Below, piece by piece: positions 40,701 to 64,000 of a stretch of 64,000 bases of DNA (position 1 is the stretch's first letter; each line of letters starts with the position of its first letter). Source of the DNA: Trogon surrucura (lineage: Eukaryota; Chordata; Aves; Trogoniformes; Trogonidae); assembly GCA_020746105.1 (NCBI GenBank), contig CM036658.1, positions 12,942,689-13,006,688 on the forward strand, read 5' to 3'. The translations under genes were made by a program, and so were the position numbers. A model generated the notes under the pieces. That model saw only the letters and a list, made by a program, of their open reading frames with translations. It did no database searches and was not told the DNA's origin.

Positions 40701-43097
40701 AATGTCCCTAAAGTGGTGGTTCAAAAAGTTCAGTCTGAGTCAGGCGTGCAGTTGTACATCCATCCTCCCTACTTTCTCTCAAGCTCTGTGGCTTTTGGTC
40801 TCACCAGTTGTAGTGCTGGTGCCCTCTGTCTTTATTGGAATTTGATTCGGAACCTCTGCCATCTTTTATTATAATTTATTAAAATAATCTTCTGTTCATA
40901 TTTGTGCAATATTGTAACTGTAGGAAAGTTAGAATTGTAAATTACACTCAAATCCTTTACTGAAGAAGTGCAGGGGTGCATAAATAATATCCAGAACGTC
41001 CCCAATGTGGAAGTTGAGTCGCTTAATTACGGTGTCTCTTAACATCCTTACAAAAACCAGGACTTCCCCTCTCAGCGGAAGCTGCCCCAGCCTCGCTATT
41101 TATATGTTGTTACTGGGATGCAGGAGGGATTTGTGGCAGTCCAGGGAGCTCTGTTTCTGTGATAGTGTCTATGTTCTTCTCTTTTTTTGAGAGGGTGCTT
41201 GTGAGATCTGAGGAGCATCGGAGTGACAGGGGGAATTGAAGATCCTGGTCCAGTTCAGGCTAAATGAAAATGACTGCTTGAGACATAAGAGGGTGTTTCT
41301 GCTTTGTTGTTCCAAAACCTGGTTTAGTATGGGGCTCTGCTGCATGTTAAAGCTCGTGCACATAACGTCTGGCCCAAGGAAAACCTGTCTTTAATGTAAA
41401 CGTAGAAAAAGGTGGAGGGTATTGATAGGCTTAATAGATGGTTCTGTTTAATAAAGACGTTTCTGTGAAACAAGGAAAAAGGGGAAAAACATTTGCGGCT
41501 TTGCTCTCTAAATCCCGTAGTGTGTTTATTACTTGGCTTTTCCCCCCTGATTATCAGGTCTTGTCATCAGTTCCATCGAGAGAGGGTGGTGTGAACTATG
41601 GAAATTGCTGCAGACAGCAACAGTTATTTTTGAGATGTCAGATACCCAATTATTAAAAGAAAGAGCTGATAATATGCACAGTTCATGGATGTTGTAACCT
41701 ACTTTTCTGTGTAATTACTTTACTTTAAAACTCTAAAACTACACGTAGCGTTCGCAGGAACATTTTTAGCGTGCTGTCTGTGAGCAGTGTGCACAGCCTT
41801 ACTTATTTGTAGCTGTATGTTGGTTTTATCTGTAGTTTCTGTACAAGTATTTAAAATTTATTTTTCTAGGAAAGCTATCACATATAGGTTGTGCCTGACT
41901 GGAGGTATAGGTAGCAAATACACCTCTAGTTGCAATCACCAAGGTATTTAAGTGGAAACTGTATTTCAGTGAACTCAAGGAATAATGCTATCATACTATA
42001 AACGTTCCCAAACTTAAAATTTGCCTCCATGGTCTCCCAGAATGTTCTCTGAGTAATTAGAATTTGCTTATAGGCTAGTTTTCTTCTGTATTTCCTTTCT
42101 CCTTGTCTCTCTCTTAGAATCCTTAGTTACAGCAGACATATACTGAAATAGAGGATTAAAGAAATGCTTCTGATCTGGATGGCAGTTGATATGCAGAAGG
42201 AGGTATTTTTGTTTTTTCTTGATACAAGTAGGCTGTGACAGCCAGACGTACATTGTAATAGATGAATGTGCTTTGGAATTTGACAGATCAGGAGAAAGTT
42301 CTCAAATACATTAAATATATGCAAACACACATATATGAAGGACTGTGGCTCTTTTATGAAAAATTTCCTTAAGGTGACTATCATGCTATTCCATGTAATA
42401 TATTCCAGTCTGTCTTTCATTTATAATCCAGTAGGTGTTTTCTTTAATCTTTGAGGACTTAGTCACAGTTGTCAAAATAACGAGCTTTTCGTGCTGTAAT
42501 TTTTTTTTTTTGTTGGTCTTGTACCTTCTCCCCGAGCTTAAGTAACTATTAGTGGAAGAAACGTTTTTTTTCCCCTTAAGTTTACACTGAAATACAGTTC
42601 TCGTTCTTAAAACCTGACAGCATATAAGGTTTGTTAGGAAGCTTCTGCCGTGCACTCCTTAAAGGATTGCGCCTATGAGGCTTGGGTCAGACAATAGGAC
42701 CTGAAAGGGTGCTTGCAAATCCGCAGTGCTTACACAGATGTTAATTTCATACTCACGTCTTGGTTGGATTAAAGCGTTCAATTATGTCATAGCTTTTGGC
42801 AAGCCGTGAGTAGTTACTCGTGTGTGTAGTGTGACTACAGGTGTTGTCCAGACAGGCAGCCGGCGGCCTCGTGATCAAAGGAGAAGAATCAACCGCTGCT
42901 TCCAAACCGCCCTTGGGTGAGCCCTCACTCCCAGCCCTGGTCAGTGGGCTTCTCTGACAGAAGCACCGGTCGCTAGTGGCCTCTTTCCAAGGGGCAGTCT
43001 GAGGAGGGACGCATTTCTCCTGGGAGCCGCGTCTTTAATCTGAGGTGCCACAACTTCGATGTCTCTGTGGCTCTTCCGCCTCTCCCCACCCCCACAG
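37718..43097. other. Non-coding stretch; weak exon-like signals only
   Basis: No coding sequence is recognised. A segment at 39011-39172 has a fair acceptor (ATTTCTTCAG) and a donor (GACAG|GTAACC) and no ATG, but this is likely in 5 kb by chance. The 18-bp tandem duplication at 40493 lies here. Confidence 0.65.
40493..40528. repeat. Perfect 18-bp tandem duplication
   Basis: GAGAAGAGATGTATACTT occurs twice back to back, at 40493-40510 and 40511-40528, with no mismatch, which suggests a recent duplication. Confidence 0.95.
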
Positions 43098-43321
43098 AGA
43101 CCCAGGGGCTGGCCAGAAGCTGCCCTCGGCTCCAGCCACTTGCCCACCTGGCTTTCAGGTCCTCAGCGGCCTCAGACCCTAGCTCAGGTACCTGGAGCCA
43201 CTTGTGGAGATGTGACAGTCTCCATGACAAGGCCATTTGCAGAGTCAAGTCTGCAGGTCAACTAATTTGCTCCAAGTTTTTGTGAGCAGCTTGACGCTTA
43301 CTGTAGCTGTTTTATTTAGAG
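43098..43321 (+). other. Candidate non-coding exon in a GC- and CpG-richer block
   Basis: A strong acceptor (pyrimidine tract, then CCCCACAG ending at 43097) and a strong donor (TTTAGAG|GTAAGT at 43322) frame 224 nt. The wider block 42850-43240 is clearly more GC-rich than its surroundings and holds more than ten CpGs. That is unusual here and might mark an old regulatory element or alternative promoter. No protein similarity was recognised on either strand. Confidence 0.25.
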
Positions 43322-45060
43322 GTAAGTACTTCATTATAATGAAAATGCTTGTGCAAGCCACAGGCTGCTAGAAGTCCTTTCTCAGCAGAGGCAAAAGAGA
43401 ATTGTCTTCTTTCCTTACAATACCTGCAGCTAAAATGGATGATTATGCCTTTGTGCTTCAAGCAGTGAGCTGTAAAGAAGCACTAGGGTCTGAAAACTCT
43501 GGTTAGCAATAGTGACTGTGGTGATCGAGGGCCTCTTGTGGCAAGTAGCAATTTTGGTAAATTTTCTGCCCACTTAAATATTGAGTAGCTACAGCCATAG
43601 AAATGATCTGGTGTAAACTCATTCACAGAGAGCTTCAGAACTAGTTGGACGATTCAGTTTGCCTGTTCTGTTTTCTTCAGCAGAATGAAAGCTAGACAGC
43701 TGTCTTTAGGGCAAAACTAAGTGTGTTTATGCCCTGCTAGTGCTTGTGAAAAATACCCAGTGGGTAAAAGCACAGATGGACAATGGACTTCCATAGAGGA
43801 TGGTGTTGAAAAAGACTTAGTGGGGAGAGTCACACTAGATTCCTCTCTCTAGAATGCAAAATATTGAAAAGATTTTGAAAAGGGTTTTTTTTTTTTTTGT
43901 GAGCAAAAGTGGTTTGATGTACCTGTTTGATACCTGCTGTCATACTGGGGCAGCCATAAAGCGTGTGCTGTTGAAGGACAGGGCAGACATGGTGCTTTTG
44001 AAAAGACACTGTATAGGCTCTCGGCTTCCTTAAAGGCCTGCAATATTGAGCTGTTTCTTGTCATTTTGTCTGACCTTTTTCTTTTGGGGTCTCCTATCTT
44101 GTGAGCCTCTCATTATAATCTTCTGGATCAAAAATAAAGGCTTCAGATGTGCAGTGAAGAATTACCTATTGTCTATCTATCTAATATTTTTTTAAATTTT
44201 TTTGGTGCGTTCATTTGCCATTTGGATCTGTGGGAGCCCTCATAGTGTTGACTTGAGTGAAATCCTACCCGATCAGACCCATAGCGACTTGCACTATCCC
44301 TTCAGGTAGCCTACACCCTTCTAAAAGCAGTTGAGTGAACAGTAGGAAGTATATATGCTAATTTCAAGATCATGTAACAGTGTAATAAATCATCTTCATA
44401 TTTAGAAGTATGTTACCTAGAATACTGTTGGGGTAAACGCATCGTGTGCCCTGTTGTGATTGCTTTGGAGTGGCCCACTGTTGCCCTTTGATTACATCAA
44501 AATAAATATGAATGTGCAAGGGTTCATCACAAATATCCAGATATTCTTGTTCTAAGTTTGTGCATAGTGCAGTCATTCAGTAGTGCAGAAGAGTGTTGGA
44601 ACTGCTTTATTAGGGTATTAGTAAAGGTTATTTTTTAGTAGGGCTGACTGGTGTGTAACCTTTATCAGTTTTATTTGTACATTCTGTACCAGTGCAGGAG
44701 GAGTCCCAGACTCTGACAAGGATCAGTAATTGCTACTGCAATGCAAGTGCTGAATAACTTTGTACTTGGTAGTTTCTGGCCATCTTGGGATAGAGGAGAC
44801 AAATTGAGTTTGAAAAAGGCTGATGTGTATGCTTTCTCTCAGGGCTGCTTAATAGTTTTTTGTGTTAAGTGCAGCATTAGGATCTTGGCTTATGGGATGC
44901 AAACGTTTCAGTTCTGGTTTCTGTCTGAAACAGTCTGGTAATCTGGGAAATAAAAGCCAGACTTTTGGGAGATGGATTTATTATAATTCCCATATCAGAA
45001 CTTGCCCTTTGGGTTTATGTGGTAATAAGGTTAATAACCTTGTTTCTTCTCTAATTGCAG
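43322..45060. other. Non-coding stretch between two candidate 5' exons
   Basis: It contains a poly-T run near 43886 and TCTATC units near 44173. Nothing else is recognisable. Confidence 0.65.
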
Positions 45061-45124
45061 AAAGGACGTGTTACTGACTGCTCCCCAGCTCCAGGGGCGT
45101 GTGGGAGGCTCCAAGGGGTGGAAG
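45061..45124 (+). other. Candidate non-coding 5' exon of SEMA4D
   Basis: This 64-nt, GC-rich segment is bracketed by good splice signals. The acceptor is TTGTTTCTTCTCTAATTGCAG, whose AG ends at 45060. The donor is GAAG|GTATGT at 45125. The segment contains no ATG, as suits a leader exon, and stands out from the AT-rich flanks. SEMA4D genes are known to have untranslated 5' exons ahead of the ATG exon. Chance pairing of splice signals in 50 kb is possible, so this remains a prediction. Confidence 0.4.
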
Positions 45125-45538
45125 GTATGTACAGTGAAATGAGGGATAAACCCCCCAGCAACAAGGGCGCTGGTGGATTCATGTTGGCTGTGTTTCAGGT
45201 GTCTGTGTTAGCAAAACAAATAGATATACTGCAAGAACACAAAGAACTTAATTCATATGGAAGAACCTAAATTAGGATTTAATGATAAGCTTAATTTATT
45301 ACTTTGTTTTGCTTCAAGATGAGAATACTTCTCAAGAAACTAGAAAAGGGACTTTTTTTCACTCTGGAACATACTATACAGTTGCCTGTGCTTTAGTTAA
45401 CAGTGAAAGGTTCCGTTCAGAGTTGCAGCTCTCCTGTGTTAGGCACTTTGTGTGTGTGAAAGGGTACTGGGCTTGCTTTCAGAGGTGTTTGAATCTTTGA
45501 AAGTGTTGGTTTCCAAAGATAGGGCTTTTTTAAAATCA

Positions 45539-45564
45539 TGCATGCCTGTTTATTTAGGCATGCA
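45539..45564. other. Perfect 9-bp inverted repeat
   Basis: TGCATGCCT and AGGCATGCA are separated by 8 nt. Just after it, CCGTTAGT occurs twice within 25 bp. No function is recognised. Confidence 0.6.
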
Positions 45565-46195
45565 GGTACCGTTAGTGCAAGTGCCGTTAGTTGCCAGCAG
45601 GCATCAGACAAGTAAGTTTGAATGACTGATTCAGTCCTGTGAGCTTGAGAAGAAATGTGGAAGAAGCGGTGAGGGTATAGTTAAGTGTTTGGGAAAGATG
45701 GACCTGGGATTCCAAGGACTTCATTTCTTGGTTACTTGAACATTTTTCACTGCAGCACTGGCGCTTGTCACAACCCAGATTCAGTATCTGTGAGAACCTG
45801 GTGAGACGGAGAAAGATCTTAAAACACGTCTCTCCCATGGGCAGCTCTTGAATTCTGGATTTGGGATAGCTCAACACTCGAGTTAACCAGAAGCTGCTGG
45901 CACTGAAGGTTTGGTTGAGTCCCACTGACCATCTGTGTAGTTTTACATTAATGATTTTTGTTTAGTTTGCTTCTGCACAGCCAGGCTGAGGACTTAGAAC
46001 AGTCTGCAACCTCTAATAGCTTAGAGGTCAACTTGTCCAAGGCCAGAATTAGCTTTCTTTTTCTTAAAGATGAAGCAAGCAGAAGCAGATCCATTTGCTC
46101 CTTGGAGTTGAAGACTCATGATACAAGCCACCCATAATAATCTGAAAACAAAAAAAATTTAATATCCTCTTTGTCTTCTTGTAATCTTTGCTGTT

Positions 46196-46240
46196 TTGAT
46201 TTTTTCCCCCCTTGTTTGGGGGGGGAGGGGAGGAGGCGGC
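46196..46240. repeat. Adjacent poly-C and poly-G tracts
   Basis: A T/C run ending in six C is followed within about 6 bp by a run of eight G and then GGGG and GG groups. The C and G arms could pair as a hairpin, and the G-rich part could form a two-tier quadruplex. Confidence 0.7.
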
Positions 46241-46306
46241 ACAGTACTTTGTCTTCCTATAATCCTTGTGCCTGCAAATGCATAGTAGTAAAAACAGGAG
46301 TGTGAC

Positions 46307-46334
46307 ATGTAAAAGAAAAAAAAAAGAAAAAAGA
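46307..46334. repeat. A-rich tract with G interruptions
   Basis: AAAAGAAAAAAAAAAGAAAA-type low complexity, with no recognisable element beside it. Confidence 0.75.
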
Positions 46335-47837
46335 TCTCTTAAAGCATTCCACTAAAGTTTATAAATATTCTTGGCTTTCAATTTGGGCATTAGTTTCCTG
46401 ATTACTACTTGATGGCACATTTATCACGCAGAATCAGGAAAATACTAAATTTCTGTCTTCAGAGAAGGTTTCAACCTGAAACGGGGAATTTCAGTTCCCT
46501 CAGAATTTCTGTCCTCTTTGAGCACTCCTCCAGTAAGCTTTGTGGTGGAGGTAAAGACCACATCAAGTTATCTTTAAAAGCTTCATCTAATTTGTAAGCA
46601 CCTAGCAACTACAAAGTATTTCGGTTACAGTTGCAAATGTAAACAGCCCCATCCTCTACACGTATGTTAGTCATAAAGGGCTACTGGTCTACTACTTCAA
46701 GGTTTTAACTTACCTCAGCAGAAAATGAATCTATACTTAATGTATAATAAGAAAAAGATTGTAAAAAATATGTTTTTCATGAGACAATCTAAAAATGGTG
46801 CTGTGCCTGAGGTTTTGAAAGGGTGAAAACTAAAGCAAAGGATATATCCAGCATGTCCTTACTGGTCTAAAATAAATGATGTAAGTAAAGCTTGGCTGTC
46901 AAAGGTAAATTGTACACTTCTTACTATGTAATTTTGATTAGTTAAAATATAAGTATTGCTAACTTTTTTATTCTATTTTTGCAAACAAGCCTTTGGACAA
47001 ATTGAAGAAAAAAATCGGGTTTAAGCAGCGTCTCACAACGAGAGCTCAGAGGTATTTTTTTTCGTGTATGATGTGTTAAAATCTTTATCAAATAGGCATC
47101 GATAAACAACAAAGTACGTCTGTATTCTGTTAAAGCTTTCAGAAGCCTTTGAAGAAAGTTATTTTGGGAGAACTTGCAATTTATGCCCTCTGAGAGATGA
47201 ATCTTTTAACCCTCCCTCCCTTTTCTGCTGGAGAGAGCAATTTGCTTATAAATTTGCCTTTCTCTGCATACTGAGCTTCGTATCCCTCATCATAGTAACT
47301 TAAGAGTTTTACAAACACATAGTAATTTTTTAATATTTTTTTTTTATTATTTAAAATAACCTTAAATCTAAAAATAGCAGGATAGGCTACTAGGGAAACC
47401 TCCCTTAGTTTTCTGCTCCTGGTGGTGGGAGGTGAAGGATGTCTTGCAGTCAGTTTTCTGTGCCTGGACAGGGAGTGACGTGAGAGTGATTTAGTGGAGA
47501 GGTAGGAAAATACATACACAGAGCTCACAGAGAGATACTCTGTGAGTGTACTACAGAGAGAAAAGGTAACCCTGGGGAGGAGAGTGAAGTGCACTACAAA
47601 ATCAGAGGAGAACGATGCGGATGCTTGATGTGCCTGGGGAGTCACAGAGAGTGGCAGGACCGGGCCAGGAGGGTCGGTGCCCTGCTGGCTTTCCTGCAGG
47701 GAGAGGTTGGATGCTTCATGCTTGGATGTTTCGTTTCTCAGGATCGCGGGGGTCGCAGCTGTAATGCTGACTGCTACGTGGGTGTGTCTGTAAACTCTGA
47801 TACGGTTTTAACATTCGTAGAGAAGATAAAAGATAGA

Positions 47838-47860
47838 TAATTAGGTAATTAGGTAATTAG
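47838..47860. repeat. Short tandem repeat, 8-bp unit TAATTAGG
   Basis: About three copies of TAATTAGG stand in a row, the last one incomplete. Confidence 0.85.
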
Positions 47861-49404
47861 TGTAACACTGAGCAGAATTCAGAAGTTGCACAATACAGCT
47901 AACTATTTATTAGAAGAAAAAGAAAAGATTGCAAAACCAGGGTTGCAAGATGGGGCATTTCCTAACTTTGAAATTCCAGAATTTAGGTAGTTTGTGTGAG
48001 TATTTTGCCTATAAGATGAATGCTTTGATCCAGCTTTGCCATGGTGACTGGGGAAAGAGACACTGATCTCTGGGGTTTTGATGTTGCTTTTTATTATTTA
48101 TCAAAAATTAATTTGGTGAAATTTTTTTTTCACAAATATCTCTGTGCTTACTTTGCCTCTGAGCCTTGGAGGATGGGAGGGATGGCAGTCTTCCCATTCC
48201 TGGCTTTTCAGCTTCTCCTGCGGCATTTTTCTAGAAGATGGGCTGCAGCACTGTTCGCCCACTGGCACGGGTGATGCGAGGGCCAGATGTTTTTTGATCT
48301 TGGTAACAGCTAAGATAAACCATCGCAACTCCCTGCTTTCATAATTTGTGCCTAGTATTCCCTATTAGCATTTAGGCAGCCTGAAATTTTTCTTTCCAAC
48401 AGCTTTGTTTTTTTTTTTTTTAATTTGTATATTTTCTGTCCTTTGTGGGAGCAGAAACATGTTTTTCTGCCTGTGTGCTAAAATTATGCATGTCAGTGGG
48501 AATGTTCACAGCCCTGAACTTCCAGCTGTGCTCTACCAAACTGTCAGTAGCTCTGTTGATTGTTTCTCCTTCTGTAATTGCCCTGGTTTTAGCCACCATA
48601 AATATGAGCATTGTGGAAGACTCATGCAAGTAGTGTGGATGTTATTTTTTTCCAGTTTGTCAGTATACATGGAATTAGTCATCATCATCAGAGTCCCTAA
48701 ATTAAAATTTACTGGTTTAAATTTACATCAGAAAATTTTCAGCAGTTTTACAGAAAAATAAAAAGTAGGCCTGTGATCCCTTTAATTAGAGTCTATTTAT
48801 GTAACCAGGGGTTTCAGCTTTCTCTCTGCTTTACGTCTTAAACGGTCTTGTTCTTAAAAATTGTGACTAATTTTTGTAAGTAGAACCCAAAGCATTAGGA
48901 GACCTAACTTTTCGAAAATGCAAAGCACTCAAATCTAGTCAAAGCTGGTAAACACTGATAGAACTGAGCAAGTTGGAAATAAGGCCATTGTCTGGGCCTC
49001 CCTCCTCCTCCCCCCATCCTTTACCCCTTGTGTAATATAAAAACAGGTTTATATTAGATTATGGATGACTTCCCACTGGATGTCAGTGAAGGAGTTACTC
49101 CAGATAATTTTGAGCACATGGAAAGGCGGGGCAGGGGGGTGGAAGTAATTAAATTGAAGGGTAAATTAAAGAACAAGGTCCTGAGTGCATTTTCATCTCA
49201 AGTTAAACTAATGGGAATGAGAACAAAGTGGATCTTGCACAACTGGGCACATAATGATCACTGTAGTCTGTCTTTTACTCTCTTTTTAAACATGCAAAGT
49301 TTTACCTTAGATCAAGAAATAATGTCCCACAAGACAAACTTACTAATGTGAAAAAGGACCTTTCTTTCAAACCCGTACAGTGGGAATAAAAAGGCAATAT
49401 TTCT

Positions 49405-49445
49405 GCTTTGTGTGGCCAGAGCTATTCTCTGACCACACAGCAAGC
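49405..49445. other. Imperfect inverted repeat (hairpin)
   Basis: The arm GCTTTGTGTGGCCAGAG is followed by a 5-nt loop (CTATT) and CTCTGACCACACAGCAAGC. The arms pair over 16 positions, with one mismatch and a 2-nt bulge. The flanks do not extend the stem, which makes it short for a microRNA precursor. Confidence 0.6.
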
Positions 49446-50133
49446 TAAACACTAACTAACCCAGCCAGACCTTTTTGTCTTCTTTGGAATATAATGCAAT
49501 TTGTTTCAGATTTTTTTTTGCTTTTTATGAGGTAAATGAGCTATGATAGGAGTGTAGCTGTGGCTGTAGGGAGCCTTAAAACAGGATTAGCAAATTGATG
49601 CCCTTGTCAAGTCCAGAAGATTTACAGGACTTCTGAAATCTTCTCTGGAAACATGTCTGCCGTATGGAATTTTACATAAATTGTTGCTTATCACTGGGAC
49701 TGATACTGAATAATGATGTTCTGGCTATCTCTTTTAAAAAGAAAATCAAGAGTTAATGGGGAATCGATTATTACATGGAGTCTTTTCATGAACAAAAGTT
49801 GGCACGAAAGAAGAATTAGCAGTGTGTAGAAATAGCAGGGTTCGAAGATCTTTCCGCAAACTGCTGTTTTCCCCTCTTACATTTCCATTAAAAGTGCTGA
49901 ACTACCTTGAACTTACTTATTGAACTCTCTACCTGGAAAGTGGTTTGCCTCAGAATACTTTTGTGTGATATGGTGCAACTCTGAAGTGTGGGCACTTTTT
50001 ACTGTATTGGAGGGCAAAATATGGAATTGCGTATGCACGATGATAAATAAACAGGAATTGTGCAAAACAGACAAACAAGTCTAGTAAAGCTTAACTGAAA
50101 ATAGGATGCCTTTAAAACCAAAACGATGTACAT

Positions 50134-50180
50134 GATCCATTACAAATCCATTACTTGGATTCTCTTTGGATCCATTACCG
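50134..50180. repeat. Clustered ATCCATTAC repeats
   Basis: ATCCATTAC occurs three times within about 45 bp (near 50135, 50146 and 50170), with related GGATTC and GATCCA words between. Confidence 0.7.
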
Positions 50181-50977
50181 ATCCAAAGCACTTAACAAAG
50201 CTAAAAAAAAGCCTTCAACCCTAAGAACTAAAAAAATTAAAATATATTAGTCGCAAGTTCAGATCTTGACCTAGGAGTGGTCGTGGGAAGACAGGAGCAG
50301 CGGAGACTCATGGAAAGCAGTGAGTGGTTTCGTTGGTTGCTGAGGATGGAGCCCTTTCAGAGCAGTGGACGGCTCAGAGACGGCAGAGTGACTTTTGTAG
50401 GACTATCTAGCAGTTTTGGTGTTCAGATGTTTTCTTTTATTTCCTTACACAGTGCATTAGCTCTTTGTTTCATATTTCTTTCTATGCCTGCACACTTTAA
50501 GTGCGTAAGTAGCACGAAAAGATTGTACTAAAAATGTCAGTCGTGGTCATGGGACTCCAAGGACGGGAGGCTTGTGTAACTTGTGCTTGAGACTAATGCT
50601 GTGCTTCTTGCGTCCTTTGCTCTCTGAACTTAGGCATAGTGATTTTTATCTTTGTTTATTATTTATCAGAGACGTGAGGTTTTCTTCAATTCATTAGAAG
50701 TAAGAAGATGTGTAAACTAGGGTTGAATTTCAGGCATAAAACACAAGTAAAAGTAAAAAAATATTTATCCTTGGTATTCTAGGCTGAAAATGATTGCTTT
50801 CAGTTATTGCCTGTTGGCCACATGATGTGTGTCTTGTTTTTAAGAATCATATTTTCACCAATTAAGCTATGCAGACAGCTGTGGAAGTGTTGCAATACCA
50901 GTGCATCCAGCATGCTATTTTTGGAAGTACCCCGTTTGCTTTCTCTTCTACTTTTTGCTCCCCTCCTCTCTCCGCAG

Positions 50978-51276
50978 CATCATTTATTTCTGCAACGGAA
51001 CAGAAGCATGTGCTCAGTTACGCTTCTGAGCAGCTCTGCAGCCTGTGGAGAGTGTGGGCAGTCTCTGTATGCAGCATCCTGGAAAATGTGCGTTCCCTTG
51101 AAGTGATCTGCTGAAGAGCACGTACTTGAACGGTTGTTCCAGCCTGCCTTGTTGCACTGCCCTCGAGGTCTGAAATGCCCGATCTCTGATGCTCCCCGGG
51201 GATTTGCATTTCTTCTGCTGAAGAAACACTACCTGTTGCGGTTATCTGAGGAGCCCCAAGAGCAAGGACGCTGAAG
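50978..51276 (+). promoter_or_regulatory. SEMA4D: Probable 5' UTR part of the first coding exon, with upstream reading frames
   Basis: A strong 3' splice site ends at 50977: a long C/T-rich tract over 50940-50975, then GCAG. No better acceptor is seen between it and the start codon, so the exon probably begins at 50978 and carries about 299 nt of leader. The leader holds several ATGs with short reading frames ahead of the main start: 51008-51106 (32 codons), 51069-51101, 51175-51189 and 51189-51221. Each one closes before 51277. The exon start is inferred from splice signals only. Confidence 0.6.
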
Positions 51277-63550
<12,274 letters not shown>

Positions 63551-64000
63551 GTAAGCATCACAGGATTCACCTCTTTTTGCTCTTCCACGAAACTTTTTTA
63601 ATACCACCTTGTGATGAAGAAAGGCGGTCACTATGCACAGAGCCAGAAGCTGCATCTGTAGCTCTTTGCACTGCTGCAGTATCATGTGCTGCCTGCTGCA
63701 TTTCAAGTGTGTTTGGTAGGTGGCAAGCTTCTGAAGGTATGTAGATATGAGGAGGGTGGTGGTGGGGGCGCACAGGTGTGCAGGGTCTTCATTTGGATTC
63801 CACATGCAGAAGCTGAAAGCTCTAACATGTTTTAAGGTGCCGGTTTTTAGGTTAGCAGTAATGTAAAGATCCTGACCCCTTGCGGCCATTGCAAATCCAT
63901 GAGGAAAAGTCCTCAGGGATGTAGCAGAGGAGTGGTGTATCTTTCTGAGGAAACAGACTTAAGTAGAACCTAAGTAGAGAAGACAGTCTTGTCTAGCAAA
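63551..64000 (+). other. SEMA4D: SEMA4D intron 11, 5' part only
   Basis: It starts with a GTAAGC donor and runs off the window. No exon is recognised in these 450 bp. Confidence 0.85.

Larger units (their letters stand above)
45125..50977. other. SEMA4D: Non-coding stretch immediately upstream of the SEMA4D start exon
   Basis: Probably an intron between an untranslated exon and the ATG exon. It holds the inverted repeats at 45539 and 49405, the poly-C/poly-G tract, and short tandem repeats. The longest frame (minus strand, 47645-47181, 154 codons) shows no family features and is probably chance. Confidence 0.65.

Noticed and set aside
47181-47645. 154-codon open frame on the minus strand
   Set aside because: No recognisable domain. 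Composition follows the local pyrimidine-rich strand, and no partner exons are seen.

Overview
This window looks like vertebrate nuclear DNA, most likely from a bird. The only clear protein-coding gene is the 5' part of a class 4 semaphorin that I recognise as SEMA4D (semaphorin-4D, CD100), on the + strand. Its coding sequence begins at 51277 and runs through eleven exons to 63550. It encodes the first 479 residues: a signal peptide and most of the sema domain. All eleven exons join in frame at GT/AG junctions. The rest of the protein (end of the sema domain, PSI, Ig-like, transmembrane and cytoplasmic parts) must lie beyond position 64000. The bird assignment rests on the repeats, which are almost all CR1 LINE 3' ends with the avian-type tail. 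Human SEMA4D is on chromosome 9, which shares ancestry with the avian Z, so a Z origin is plausible but is not shown by the sequence.

Layout. 1-50977 is about 51 kb with no convincing coding sequence. I read it as the upstream region and/or large 5' non-coding introns of SEMA4D. It holds four CR1 pieces (about 19902-19960, 20655-20984, 22592-22771, 37497-37717), short tandem repeats, AT-rich and homopolymer tracts, and a few segments with good splice signals that could be 5' untranslated exons (best 45061-45124, weaker 43098-43321). 50978-51373 is the likely first coding exon, with about 300 nt of 5' UTR containing several short upstream reading frames. 51374-64000 contains the remaining exons, with introns from 119 bp to about 2.3 kb.

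Two insertions sit inside the gene in the opposite orientation. Intron 4 holds a frame-disrupted, coding-like block (about 56548-57149, minus strand) that looks like an old processed pseudogene. Intron 6 holds a CR1 ORF2 3' fragment (58868-59245, minus strand) that is still open for 125 codons.

There is no sign of a prokaryotic gene cluster, CRISPR array, intact retrovirus, tRNA or rRNA. I did not find an undescribed biological system. The observations most worth following are the antisense pseudogene-like block, the candidate 5' UTR exons, and the upstream reading frames of SEMA4D.
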